Source: Metaphire vulgaris
Lineage: Eukaryota > Annelida > Clitellata > Crassiclitellata > Megascolecidae
Assembly (NCBI GenBank): GCA_018105865.1
Contig: CM030837.1
Span: 7,088,225-7,152,224, forward strand
DNA: 64,000 bases
Direction of reading: 5' to 3'
In this document: piece by piece, positions 54,350 to 64,000 of the stretch
Numbering within the stretch: position 1 is the first letter of the stretch
Layout of the letters: each line of letters begins with the position of its first letter
Translations under genes and position numbers: made by a program
The notes under the pieces: model-generated
What the model was told of the DNA's origin: nothing
Database searches by the model: none
What the model saw: only the letters and a program-made list of their open reading frames with translations

Positions 54350-54402
<53 letters not shown>
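54350..54402. repeat. (TA)n microsatellite
   Basis: About 26 TA units. Confidence 0.95.
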
Positions 54403-54407
<5 letters not shown>

Positions 54408-54689
54408 TCGCAACGATATTGCGTTTTATTTAATGAAATAAACAGGTCTTCGATATTTCCGTTTTTATTAGACTCATCCAAAATTCGGTGATATCGCCTT
54501 GTATTTGCAAACGAGTATTGCTTTTATTTAGTCTTTCGTCGAATAGGCATTTTCGCTCTCATTTTTGACCAGATTGAACCGTTTACGGAGAGTGCTTGTC
54601 TGAATTGGTTTATCGGAACTGATACCCTACGGCTGCTGCGTCTGCATGGGACTCTTGTCTGTTGAGTGCAACTGACACGGTTTTAAGTC

Positions 54690-54830
54690 GTCGCCTTTTC
54701 AAGTGTCACAACACGGATTCACCATTACAGGAACAAAGACGGATGGAAAAGCGACAGAGTGGATATTTTCGCCCAATGAATAATCGACAAAAGACTTACA
54801 TAATATTATTGGAAACATCACTGGCATTTG
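54690..54830 (+). repeat. Dispersed repeat shared with 58290-58430
   Basis: CACGGTTTTAAGTCGTCGCC, TTCAAGTGTCACAACACGG, ATTCACCATTACAGGAAC and GGATATTTTCGCCCAATGAA occur in the same order and spacing at 58290, on the other side of channel exon 1. Confidence 0.8.
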
Positions 54831-54969
54831 ACTGATTCATCTAAGAAAAATTCTGGACTTGAGGAACTCGTGGGCAAATCAGGGGTGTAAAATGTCTGTC
54901 GCTGCACAGTTTCGTAAAGATTAAAGAGGCTGTCGGTGTATTTTTTCGCTCGTGTAAGCACTGTAAGCT

Positions 54970-55340
54970 AACGCAGCTCGAAAGATGGCAGAGTGGGTTA
55001 TACGCTCTGGAGCGCCAGGTTGACGGAGCGGGTTCTAGCCTCGTTAGCGCCCCCTAGTGGCTGTCACACAGGCAGTAATGCCTCCTATAGTAGCCACTTT
55101 ATATCACGATTCATGACATCATGCTAAGTTAAGTTTTAACTTAAACCACTTCCACAGAAATCATTAATATACCTCCGTAGCTGTTACGTCCCAGTCACGA
55201 TGCCTGTTTGGATAAAACGATCCTTGTCTGTGTGGCCAGTGCAATCCGACTATAGCCTATTATATCAGAGTTAAATAAAGCGACTAAAATAAGTAGCCAC
55301 TGAAGTAATGTTCTCGTACGGGCGCTATATAAATTCATAA
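54970..55340 (+). repeat. tRNA-derived SINE with L2-type tail
   Basis: The head has box A TGGCAGAGTGGGTTA (54986-55000) and box B-like GGTTCTAGCCT (55031-55041), spaced as in a tRNA. The 3' end has TACGGGCGCTATATAAATTCA, the L2-clade tail, which would allow mobilisation by a partner LINE. Length about 370 bp. Confidence 0.65.
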
Positions 55341-55344
55341 GTAA

Positions 55345-56400
55345 TCATTGACTTAATTTCTTAATTGCCCACTTGTTTCGACAAAACTGACGATGTCCTA
55401 GATTAAATTTTGTCTGATCTCGACACTCAACTACTGTACAGAGGTGAAGATAGTATGGCAATCTAAATAGTTCTGTGCCATGTTTGGCGCTTGCCAATGG
55501 AATTCCGCAGCTTGTCGTTTCTGGTCTGCTTTTAATTTGCAGAATTGACACCCCTGTCACGAACTACTTAAAAGTCTTAAATACTACAAAAGCACTGAAC
55601 TGTTTCGTTCAGTGCATGCACTATAGTAATGATATATCAAGTCATCTGAGAAGCTGGACTGGTCCCCTAAGCCCTTGATCAAGTTTCTGTCCCTCCTCTG
55701 TCAGTATCACAAACAAATGTTCATTAAAATTCTTTATTTTTATATGTCTAATAGATCCTAAAATAAATGTAGAAAACGTTCATCTGCTATCGTGAAATGT
55801 AAGAAATTCTGGCGGCTAAATTCTCGAGGAATTTTGCCCGCTTCACCTTCCCCATACACCAAAACACTGCAATTATTGTAGAAGAAATTGCATACCGTCT
55901 GTTGAGGTGAAACGTGTTGCGGCTGTTTACCTTTAAAATAATTGTTATAAGAATGCCGCAAAAATTGTATTATAGACAGTTTCGCAAATGCTAGAATATG
56001 ACCAACCTGAGACAAAGTATGGGATGAAGGCTCAGTGTTATCTTTGTGTGGGGTTCTATTATTAATTTAGCTACAGTCACTGTGGTTCTGTATGAACTTC
56101 TATTTAGAACCGAACATTCTTTAAAATGAACCGGTATAGAGGTGTTAGAATAAGTTCCGATATGTCTTCTTCGTGACATCGAATTGTTCACCAAATGATA
56201 ACAGATTAACAGCTTTTGTACGACAGTCGACAGCCTCGGGCTCACCACCAGTTTAGCCATCGGTTGATTGCTCGGTCATCTTCTCCTTGCATTAATTCAA
56301 ACTGCTATTCAAGGAACTGTTGTTTAGAAAAGTTAACGATGTCGTATTTAGATCAACCTTGACCAGACATCTTAAATCTCGTCTTTTTGTTGGAACGGCT
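55345..56400 (-). other. Channel intron, no feature
   Basis: No recognisable exon, repeat end or RNA gene. Short frames only. Confidence 0.5.
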
Positions 56401-56420
56401 GTTTTGTCGCCAGTTTTTAT

Positions 56421-56540
56421 GTCGACCTACTTGGCGTTGTGCGACCGGTTCCCGCCAGAACACAGAAGTTAAGCAACGTCGAGCGCTGTTAGTACTTGGA
56501 TCGGTGACCCTCCTGAGATCTATTCGTATAGTCCCGGCGG
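56421..56540 (+). repeat. 5S rRNA-derived copy (pseudogene or SINE3-type head)
   Basis: About 120 nt, the length of 5S rRNA. The central region is well conserved: CAGAAGTTAAGCAACGTCGAGC (box A region) and TTAGTACTTGGATCGGTGACC (box C region). The 5' strand (GTCGACCTACTTGGCG) and 3' strand no longer pair well, and no T-run terminator follows. It is therefore a retroposed 5S copy or the head of a 5S-derived SINE, not an active rRNA gene. Confidence 0.75.
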
Positions 56541-56544
56541 CCAA

Positions 56545-57100
56545 CCAAGCCAATCATCGCTTAGACTCAGATAAATTGGTGGCAGATTTAAGCTGCGCAG
56601 GTAAAACGCGGGTCTAGAGAAAGCAATGGAAAACTACTCTAGACGAATGGCGTTAGACATCTGCGTCTCTGTTTGCCTAGTACACTGAGGTCAGCGCCAG
56701 AAATCCTTCGCTCGTTCGAGTACGGGACTACCTCTGACTTTTTACCTTTGGTTACCAAGCAGTGTCTATGACGCTGTTGATATTTTGTTGTCAGTGAAGA
56801 GCTCATGCACTTTGTGAACCCAATCTATGTCTGATATTATTATATCAAATTTAAACTTTTTGGTTACTTTATTACGGGATTAGCTATTCCTTTAGTAACC
56901 TTATTTGTTCTTTTTCCATGTGTTTATATTATGCCTCTACTACTGTAGTTAAGTTTAATGTTCCATATGTTAATTTGTGTTAACTATTGTATGTAAAATG
57001 TGTGAGGAAGAAATAAAGCACATTCGAAAAACCACAATCATTTCAACTCCCTCTCCACCACTATCACCTACTGTATACTTCGTGACATTTAAATCTCAAT
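56545..57100. other. Possible SINE body, otherwise nothing recognised
   Basis: Sequence downstream of the 5S-like head might be its body. It contains GAAATAAAGCAC near 57010 resembling a poly(A) signal. No tail motif was identified. Confidence 0.35.
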
Positions 57101-57131
57101 TTTTTTAAAAAGATTTAAGCGATTTTCTTAC

Positions 57132-57644
57132 CTTGGCTGCGGTGGATGAGTAGGGTTCGTCAAAAAGAGCCCAGATTTTCGGCTTCACTTTCATCCATTT
57201 GCTGTCCGTAGAGATCCTCAGGCATTCGTCTTCGAGACCGAACTTCTTGAGGATCTCCTCTTCCGTCGGTTTGTCCGTGTCCAGATCCAGTCGATCCAGT
57301 ATCTGGAGCGTCTCCTGGGTGTCGCGGTGGGTGGTGTACGTCATCCAGCAGCACGGTTCCACCTGGTTCGAATCGAGGCCCCAGAATTCCAGCTCCTCCT
57401 CGAACAGCGGACCGCAGACGTCGGTCGGGTAGTGAAGCTTTCCGGTTCGGTAGTAGTTGAGTATCTGGGCGAAGACGCCCGGGTGGCGGTCGAAGAAGTA
57501 CTCGTTCAGGACGGGGTCGTAGTTGGCGAGGGCGTCCGTGAGACGGGAGAGCCGGGTGGCCGGGATCTTTTTCAGCGTCGCCTTGTAGGTCTCGTGCCGA
57601 ATGCCGCCGACGTTCAGGACCACCCTGTTCTCCGCATCGCCCAT
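57132..57644 (-). CDS. Shaw: Shaw-type (Kv3) potassium channel, first coding exon (T1 domain)
   Basis: N-terminal cytoplasmic tetramerisation domain of the voltage-gated K+ channel. The chosen start at 57644 has an ACCATCATGG context and gives [20 protein letters not shown] at once, as in other Shaw proteins. The in-frame upstream extension (to 57836) is unlike the family. T1 runs from about residue 7 to 103 and contains [20 protein letters not shown] and the zinc site HX5CX20CC (His71, Cys77, Cys98, Cys99), diagnostic of non-Shaker Kv types. The exon ends [14 protein letters not shown] at 57132/57131 in phase 0 after 171 codons, matching the phase-0 acceptor at 43727. A 13.4 kb intron full of transposable elements separates them. 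A CTTCTTTTCTTGCAG at 57720-57706 suggests a non-coding 5' exon boundary at 57705. Confidence 0.95.
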
Positions 57645-57705
57645 GATGGTCGTCTTCTTCTTCTTCTCCTCGTAGATTCGACGAGTCGTCGCAGTGTTTT
57701 TATGG
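57645..57705 (-). promoter_or_regulatory. Probable 5' UTR part of channel exon 1
   Basis: It lies between a strong acceptor-like CTTCTTTTCTTGCAG (ending 57706) and the chosen start codon. If the acceptor is used, at least one non-coding 5' exon lies further right. Confidence 0.45.
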
Positions 57706-57882
57706 CTGCAAGAAAAGAAGAACAGACGCTCACCGTTCACGGCAGATGGTAAAAACGACGGCGGCCGATGCATCCCCTGCCCGTGTGGGCGATAGCGTTG
57801 GCAATACGCCTCCCGCACAGCGTCGATGTAGGTCATCGAAGTTCCAAGTAACGTGGGTGAGGTGGTCAGACATCGGCATGCT

Positions 57883-57934
<52 letters not shown>
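57883..57934. repeat. (GAT)n microsatellite
   Basis: About 17 GAT/ATG units upstream of channel exon 1. Confidence 0.95.
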
Positions 57935-58289
57935 CGACGACGACTGTCGGTACCAGTTGTAGTCGTTCGTCAAGGCGCTCGTCTTTCGTCTGCTTTTAGA
58001 AACATTATTGTCTAAAGTCTATAGTCATAACTTTCTTATCGTCTGGTGGCTCGTCATGACCCGCTGTTGTTGTTGTGCCTGTCGTCAAGATCATTTCAAT
58101 CAAAATAGTTATATCCCCTCCTGGAAGTGTTGTTGCCCGTCTGCCCAGTCGAAAAGACATCACGTTTTGTAATTATCTACAGCTTGGCAATGCGACTTTG
58201 TTCCTTTGCTATAACTTCTGGATTGAAACGTGAAACCCTGTGCATGGCTGCATGGCAGCGCGTGGCGTTATTTATCTGCTGCTTACGAC

Positions 58290-58430
58290 TAACACGGTAT
58301 TAGGTCATCGCCTTCAAGTGTCACAACATGGATTCGCCATTACAGAAACACAGGCCGATGGAAAAACAGAAAACCGGATATTTTCGCCCAATAAACAACA
58401 GACAAAAGACTGGTATATTGAAATTATGAC
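58290..58430 (+). repeat. Dispersed repeat shared with 54690-54830
   Basis: Second copy of the roughly 135-bp sequence, colinear and about 75-80% identical by eye. It sits in an open frame here that has no recognisable protein family. Confidence 0.8.
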
Positions 58431-58991
58431 ACGAAGAGATAAGAGAACACATAAAACCAACGGAAACGAAGACATCAATATATGCCTACACTCCTACAGT
58501 GATGTAAAAGAGAGAAATGAGGAAGTAGAGATTAGGCCGTGTCGTATCTAATTCACAAGTCTATCAGTAGATTAACACATTGTCATCGTGAACATGCGTC
58601 TGTTTACAAATTCTTTGCAAAACTCGCTGAATAATCTTCTCGATCTGCCTCACGTCTTAGTTCGCCTGATTCCCGGATCGGGGGACGGTATGGACAACCT
58701 CGGAGTGCGAAAGTGTGAATAGAAGGTTCGTCGAAAGCAACTATAGATGTTCAACAGAATAACTAAAGTGCGGCTAAAATCTTCATTTCAGTCAGAATTC
58801 ATGTTGGCTCAAAATTTACTGCGCCGTTAATGGTGTCTCGTTCCATTTTCCACGAATTCAGTATAAGCATCGAGAGATAATAAACCAAAGAATATGCTGA
58901 TGAGAGCAACTCTGCAAGCCGAGTATGGATAGCTAGATAGTAGATAGATAGATAGACGGATGGATGGACGGAAAGATGAATGCATGGATAA

Positions 58992-59220
<229 letters not shown>

Positions 59221-59506
59221 CAGCCAGACAAAGAGGCAGTCATAATTCTCCAATATAATTCATCAGCATTCTGCTCTTATCGCTTCGACTGTGCGCTGTT
59301 AACCCTTGATTGCCGATCAGTTCCGATTGGTTGCGTCAGGAAAGCGCATCGTTTGGTCGTCGGTCGAAAACCTCATTCTAGGGAACAAAGTCGGCGCTCA
59401 GCGGACGCGTTTTCGTTCGCGGTCAGAGAGCAGCCAAAAAGCAAAAACGCACCCTTCGCGGCGGCGGCGACGGCGGCGTGAAATTTCTCAGGCGTCGGGA
59501 CTCAAC

Positions 59507-59668
59507 ATGGCGACTGTCTTTTCGTTGCTGCTGCTGCTGCTGCTGAGTGATGGCCATTGGAAATTGAAAGCTCGCGTGGACGGTCGACGGGGGCGTCGTC
59601 GTACTATCGCCGAACGATGGTACGATAGATACGCAACGAAACGAGTTGCGTCGACGAAACGAGGTTGA
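59507..59668 (+). CDS. Candidate short secreted ORF in a CpG-rich patch
   Basis: CAACATGGCG is a good start context. The frame reads MATVFSLLLLLLLSDGHWKL, then a very basic stretch (RRGRRRTIAERW) and stops after 53 residues. The Leu run is encoded by (CTG)n and may be only a microsatellite. The patch 59380-59600 is CpG-rich with (CGG)n at 59459-59478, so a promoter or first exon is possible. No family match. Confidence 0.25.
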   Translation: MATVFSLLLLLLLSDGHWKLKARVDGRRGRRRTIAERWYDRYATKRVASTKRG

Positions 59669-59928
59669 ATTTACAGCGTTCAGCTGCCGAAGACAGACGA
59701 ATTTAGAGGCAGATTTTGTGGTCCCAATGAGAGCAAAGGCGCCGACATTATGGGGAGAGGGAAAGCGCTGCTAGCATGAAGCAACAGGAAGGTCAAGGAG
59801 TACACATCTCGTAGCGACATCTGTTTGCCGGCAGCTCCTTTAGACCTTTAAATTAAATCAATTGAAGCAACACGCGGAGCTTAACTAAATCTATAGTCTG
59901 CGATGTGCTTAATTGTTTTTCATTTTCT

Positions 59929-60098
59929 GAGAGTTTTTTCTACAAACTCCAGGTCTTTGGTGGTCAAGGAGGGATATTGACTTGGCTGGAGGGGAAGAGA
60001 CAGTTCAATGCAAAGATTTGTGTCAGTGCTGGGATTTGGTAGGGTTGCGTTTTTTTGGGAGGGGATAATCTCCCCTAACAGGCCTGAATAAAACACTG
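59929..60098. mobile_element. hAT MITE, family D, second copy
   Basis: ACTCCAGGTCTTTGGTGG...GACTTGGCTGGAGGGGAAGAGAC...AGGCCTGAATAAAACACTG is colinear with 26261-26422. The left terminus is worn and no target duplication is visible. Confidence 0.7.
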
Positions 60099-60109
60099 CC
60101 TGTTGATCT

Positions 60110-60915
60110 ATTATAATTATGAAACAATGGCCGAAATTGTCTTCGATGTCGGAAAATGCTGCTTTTTTGTTTTTAAGAGCAAAAAAATGTCGAGCCAGCC
60201 CCGGTCTATTTTATAACCAAGAGAAGACTTGCTAGGATATCCTAGGACGCATAAACACAGATGCGCGCACACACACGTATATAAAAGCCCACTAGCAGCA
60301 CATGAACTCACTTTTTAACAATAACATTAATTCCGGTGTTTATTTTAGACGATCATATATATATATATATAGGTCTATGGCTGCACAGAAGATCTCAGTG
60401 ATTTCGGAAGATGATCGGTCAATTTAGAGCCGTTCTATTTAATGACAGCACTGTGGCACAAGTCATTTAGAGAATTAGTCTCCATTGGAGTCATGTCTAA
60501 TCTATAAAAAGTATATTCGAGCACTCGATATGATGCGCTCAACAATTACAGTCAATGTCAGTTTAGCTTCAGTAAATCTCTCTCTCTTTCTATCTCTGCA
60601 TCTCTCTGTCTATGTCTCTCTCGACGCTCTAAATAGCGCAGTACCCTATTCATTCAAAGGGTACTGTTGAGTGGATCAACATTTTCGCCTTCGCAGTAGC
60701 CTATAATCACGATCCAAGTAGTAGCTATGCTCTTGTCTTACGTACACAGGCGGGGGCGACACATTTATTGTAAGTTCACAACTTCACATGTTCTCCTAGG
60801 ACCTAGATCACTGTAACACCGGTGCCCTAGCGAACGTCGACCGAAGCTCTTTGTCGAAGGGTTTTGTAATATACGCCGTAGAATACACAGTCATGACCTT
60901 TGTAACTTATATTAC
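60110..60915. other. No gene recognised
   Basis: A short (TA)n at 60355-60372 and a pyrimidine-rich CT patch at about 60580-60625. Nothing else is assigned. Confidence 0.5.
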
Positions 60916-60918
60916 ATA

Positions 60919-61450
60919 TACAGGGTGTCTCAGAAAAAACCCCAGCAGAAAAACTATGATTTCTTAAAAATTCCTAAATATATTTCTATCAAATTTGCAA
61001 TACGTGTACAGCACGTATTTCCCCACATTTCTGCTTATTTTCATCTCATTTGCATGTACTTTGGCCATATTGTGAGATATTAAAATCAAACTTCGATTTT
61101 TACTACTCAGCCGCAGCCTGCCAGGTCTAAATATCTAGCTTCACATAAATTTGGTTGGTTTCATTCATGTCAGTGTTGGTAGTAGTTGTCTGAATTCATA
61201 TTTGCCATTTTCGATAACACCTTTATTAGTCGGATTATTCAGTGATAGATTATTCAACTTGTTCGTAACGACATTGGGCTTGTGAATCCGCCTGCCAATG
61301 TTTGCTTAATATTAATATTTCGCAAACTGTTCCAACTGCCTTTATACATGTTGAGTCTGACTCACAGTAAGATCAGAAAAATAGATGGCCAAGGACTCGT
61401 GTTCAGGGCTTCGCAGAAGACCAGAAGAGATGATTTTTAGAATATAATTT
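60919..61450 (+). mobile_element. Possible Tc1/mariner remnant
   Basis: TATACAGGGTGTCTCAGAAAAAACCCC at 60915-60942 is typical of a mariner/Tc1 left end at a TA. The following 500 bp has weak coding traces but no recognisable catalytic motif and no right end. Confidence 0.35.
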
Positions 61451-62109
61451 CCAAAGTTTTTCGATTTTCATCAGAGGTGTGGAAGAACAATTGATTTGCC
61501 TACGTCTTTAAGAAAATCAAAATCAATTTTAATATTTAATCAGTCATAAATTCACAAGAGTTTGTAGAAACATTTCCACCAGAAAAAAGGAACCGAGTAT
61601 CAGAGGCGTAACGTGCCAATGGTTAGTATGGCTTTAGTAATCTAGTAACATCTTTTCATTACACTTCACAGACTTCTTTCCTGCTTTAAAAATCCAGTTC
61701 CAGCAAAAATATAAAACTGTTGCTTCGTTGGTCTAATGGGTATACGCGAACATCGTCACGTGGACGCCATAATCGACGCCCATCCCTCCCCCTATTCCCC
61801 CATTTGCCGCTTTCTTCATTTCGTCCGAAGATAAATTTCGGGCGGCGTGCAATCGCTTCCGCCTGCAACGCCTTGTGCGTCATCCCAGCACACGTGACCC
61901 AAATACGGACGTATCAGAATAAGTTCCTAGAACTTTACTGCCGGTGGCAACACCACCCCCACTGGTCATCATACATCGTTCTGCAACTGTTTATCCTGTT
62001 CCCATCTCCTCCCTGAAGATTTCAACTACAGTCTGCCTGGAAATGCATGCTTACTAACACCTAAACTATGTGTTGTTGATAATAATAATAATAATAATTT
62101 GTTATATTA

Positions 62110-62402
62110 TATTATTACTCTGGGAGAGAATAGAAGAGAAGCAAAGCCTAATTAACACCATTCGTACAAGACAAAAGAAGTGGATAGGCCATGTTCTGAG
62201 AGAAGAATCAAACCTACTAAGATAAGTACTAGAAGGAAAGATGAATGGGAAAGCACAGAAAGGGCGACCAAGAACATCGATGCTGGAGTGGATGTTCGAC
62301 ACTGCGGAAAAAACAAGTATTCAGCCCTGAAGATAAAAGCTCAAGATAGAGAGGAGTGGCGACGCTGGAATATGGAACCTGTCTTTGGACAGAGCCTCTG
62401 AA
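62110..62402 (+). pseudogene. LINE polymerase C-terminal tail, second copy
   Basis: SLINTIRTRQKKWIGHVLRE, then GKAQKGRPRTSMLEWM and GIWNLSLDRAS in shifting frames. This is the same C-terminal tail as at 51961-52330, preceded by an (AAT)n tract at 62080-62098. Confidence 0.7.
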
Positions 62403-62929
62403 TAAGAATTATGAATCTAGTATATTTAAATTGTTCTTTAGTCACATACTGTAGTTACATATAGACTTAGATTCTAATTTGGGCGCAGGTCAGAGTTAAC
62501 CCCCTGCGTCCCCAAAAGAACACTCACTTTGTTTTACCTACTTCGTTCTATTTACGACACACTACTAACAACTACGTGTCTGAAATTCATGATGTGGTCC
62601 AAAAAATATTCATCTATCTGTCTACGTCCTTAGAAGGATCAGTTTAGATATCAACCGACAGCCAATCGACGTGTACGAATTGCAATAGCCTCGCACTAGG
62701 TTAAGCTACCTCAGGAAATATGGTGCCCCACTTGGCCTCAATGAAAGCGTTACGTTGTTTAGCAAACATTCACAGTTGAAGGCTCGATGCAATATGTTGT
62801 AAAATGCATGTTAGAATGGAAGAACAAGCAAAAGGCAAATCCCTTCGCTTAATGTTTTCGTGAGAATATAATGTGCCAAGGGTTATATTGACACATAATG
62901 TCCTTTATTTATATGCGAATGTATCTTGT

Positions 62930-63040
62930 ATGTATGTATGCATATATGAATGTATGCATGTATGTACGCACGTGTGCATGTATGTATGTAATGCATGTAT
63001 GTATGTATGTATGTTTGTATGTAATGTATGTATGCATGTG
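62930..63040. repeat. (GTAT)n imperfect array
   Basis: TGTATGTATGCA-type units over about 110 bp. Confidence 0.9.
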
Positions 63041-63097
63041 AGAGATGGGAAGTTTATTAGCAAACACCTATAGGATATATGAACAATCAGCCAACAC

Positions 63098-63203
63098 CCG
63101 CATGTCAGTCAGTCAGTCAATAAGTCAATAAGTCAGTCAGTCAGTCAGTCAGTCAATAAGTCAGTCAGTCAGTCAGTCAGTCAATAAGTCAGTCAGTCAG
63201 TCG
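63098..63203. repeat. (CAGT)n with CAATAAGT interruptions
   Basis: CAGT units in blocks of three to five separated by CAATAAGT, giving a higher-order periodicity. Confidence 0.92.
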
Positions 63204-63204
63204 G

Positions 63205-64000
63205 TGAGTGCGATCACACGCGCACAGCCTCACACACGGTCGACCGTATACAGCAGCTTACAGCTGTAGATTCGTTCTTTCCGTCCTCGACAGAACCGTC
63301 CCACAGTCCCTGGAGCTGTTCCCCTTCCCTCGTCTGAATCCATCGATGACCCGCTGCTTAGAGCAGCTGACCGCTGACGTCTACTTTCGTCATAACCCCC
63401 TTCAAGTTTGACCTCCGGCCGATTTCATTCAGCGCCGCCTCCTGACTGCTCGGTCTCGGTCGATTCAGATCAAGTAGTCGGTCGACTGACCGGAAATGGT
63501 CGCAGGAAACGAAATGCATGTCGGGAATTTGGTTCCGGTTTGATAATACCGATGCAAAAGAACGCATGCGCATGTCCACCATACACGGCTAATCATTCGA
63601 ATAGACGCGTCTATGCATATATAGTCTTTGGCGCCTGTAGTTAAACATTTAAGTACGGTTAAATCTATTTTGCGAATAGCGAAGCAGCGTTTAGACAAAC
63701 ATTTCTTCACGTCCGATGTTACTAATTTTACAAACGAAAGAACTTGAAGCACTTGGGAAAATTAAGTTTGAAAGTTTGCCGATTAAAAATGCAAAACCTC
63801 TTGAATTGAAAAAGACGTCTGTATTTTAGACTGTGCGATTCGGCGTAAAGCTCAACAGACGGAGTATGATAGTTCCAGACATTTGGGCCTGAACAATTTT
63901 CCCTCTAATTTTTTGTAGTCTGCGTGCGCATGAAAAGCGCCCAGAATTTGTCTGAAATCAACATTACTTATTTGCTAACAAGTTAAAACGTCTCAGAACA
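63205..64000. other. No gene recognised
   Basis: Moderately GC-rich to 63640 then AT-rich. No exon, RNA or repeat ends are recognised before the window edge. Confidence 0.4.

Noticed and set aside
57327..57752. 141-codon plus-strand frame opposite the T1 exon
   Set aside because: Antisense shadow of the channel exon 1.
61720..61760. tRNA-like TTGGTCTAATGGGTATACGCG
   Set aside because: Only a box A-like stretch; no box B within tRNA distance and no cloverleaf.
62930..63203. Regularly spaced repeats (GTAT and CAGT with CAATAAGT) that might suggest an array with spacers
   Set aside because: Tetranucleotide microsatellites with internal variants, not direct repeats with unique spacers; not a CRISPR array.

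Overview
This window is animal nuclear DNA. It has split genes with GT-AG junctions, long introns, abundant microsatellites and a very dense load of transposable elements. The two recognisable host genes, a Shaw-type (Kv3/KCNC) voltage-gated potassium channel and a synaptotagmin-4-like protein, are bilaterian neuronal genes. The mixture of CR1/L2-type LINEs, tRNA- and 5S-derived sequences and many hAT, mariner and TTAA-target elements suggests a marine invertebrate, most likely a lophotrochozoan such as a mollusc, annelid or brachiopod. This taxonomic call is an inference. No bacterial, plasmid, phage or CRISPR features are present.

Host genes. (1) The last coding exon of a Syt4/11-type synaptotagmin (C2B half) lies on + at 10661-10971. 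Its earlier exons were not found and probably lie to the left of the window. (2) A Shaw channel gene lies on the minus strand. Exon 1 (T1 domain, 57132-57644) is followed by a 13.4 kb intron and a large exon with S1-S6 and the pore (42718-43727). A GC-rich open segment at 17677-17891, in compatible phase, may be the C-terminal exon. The two genes are convergent. The channel exon carries a 1-nt frame disruption inside or next to a trinucleotide repeat in the S1-S2 linker.

The rest is mostly mobile DNA. 0-3.9 kb: a decayed hAT-like transposase, TIR remnants, a tRNA-like SINE head and a hAT MITE. 5.05-8.95 kb: a long CR1-like LINE (minus) whose ORF1 encodes an intact SGNH-esterase-type protein and whose ORF2 (endonuclease-RT) is broken. 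11.6-26.5 kb: a swarm of hAT MITEs, a Harbinger-like TIR element and a dead 1281-bp mariner. 29.1-31.2 kb: a hAT element holding a nested 1129-bp element with 184-bp inverted repeats. 32.6-34.8 kb: a broken transposase-like gene of a family I cannot name, flanked by diverged inverted repeats. 36-38 kb: a LINE reverse transcriptase fragment split by an 80-bp TTAA element. 44-56 kb (channel intron): further MITEs, an LINE fragment, a 370-bp ATTCT pentanucleotide array, a nuclease-like retroelement tail, a tRNA-derived SINE and a 5S rRNA-derived copy. 58.9-64 kb: large tetranucleotide arrays and LINE tails.

The most notable overall pattern is at least sixteen short elements or composites whose ends begin CAG/CAT and end CTG/ATG, each bounded by a readable 8-bp target duplication. 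They belong to several terminal-repeat families, yet many share the same internal motif (GACCTTTTTTGCTTGTCAAG-like). In addition, four copies of an ~80-bp TTAA-bounded mini-element are present.
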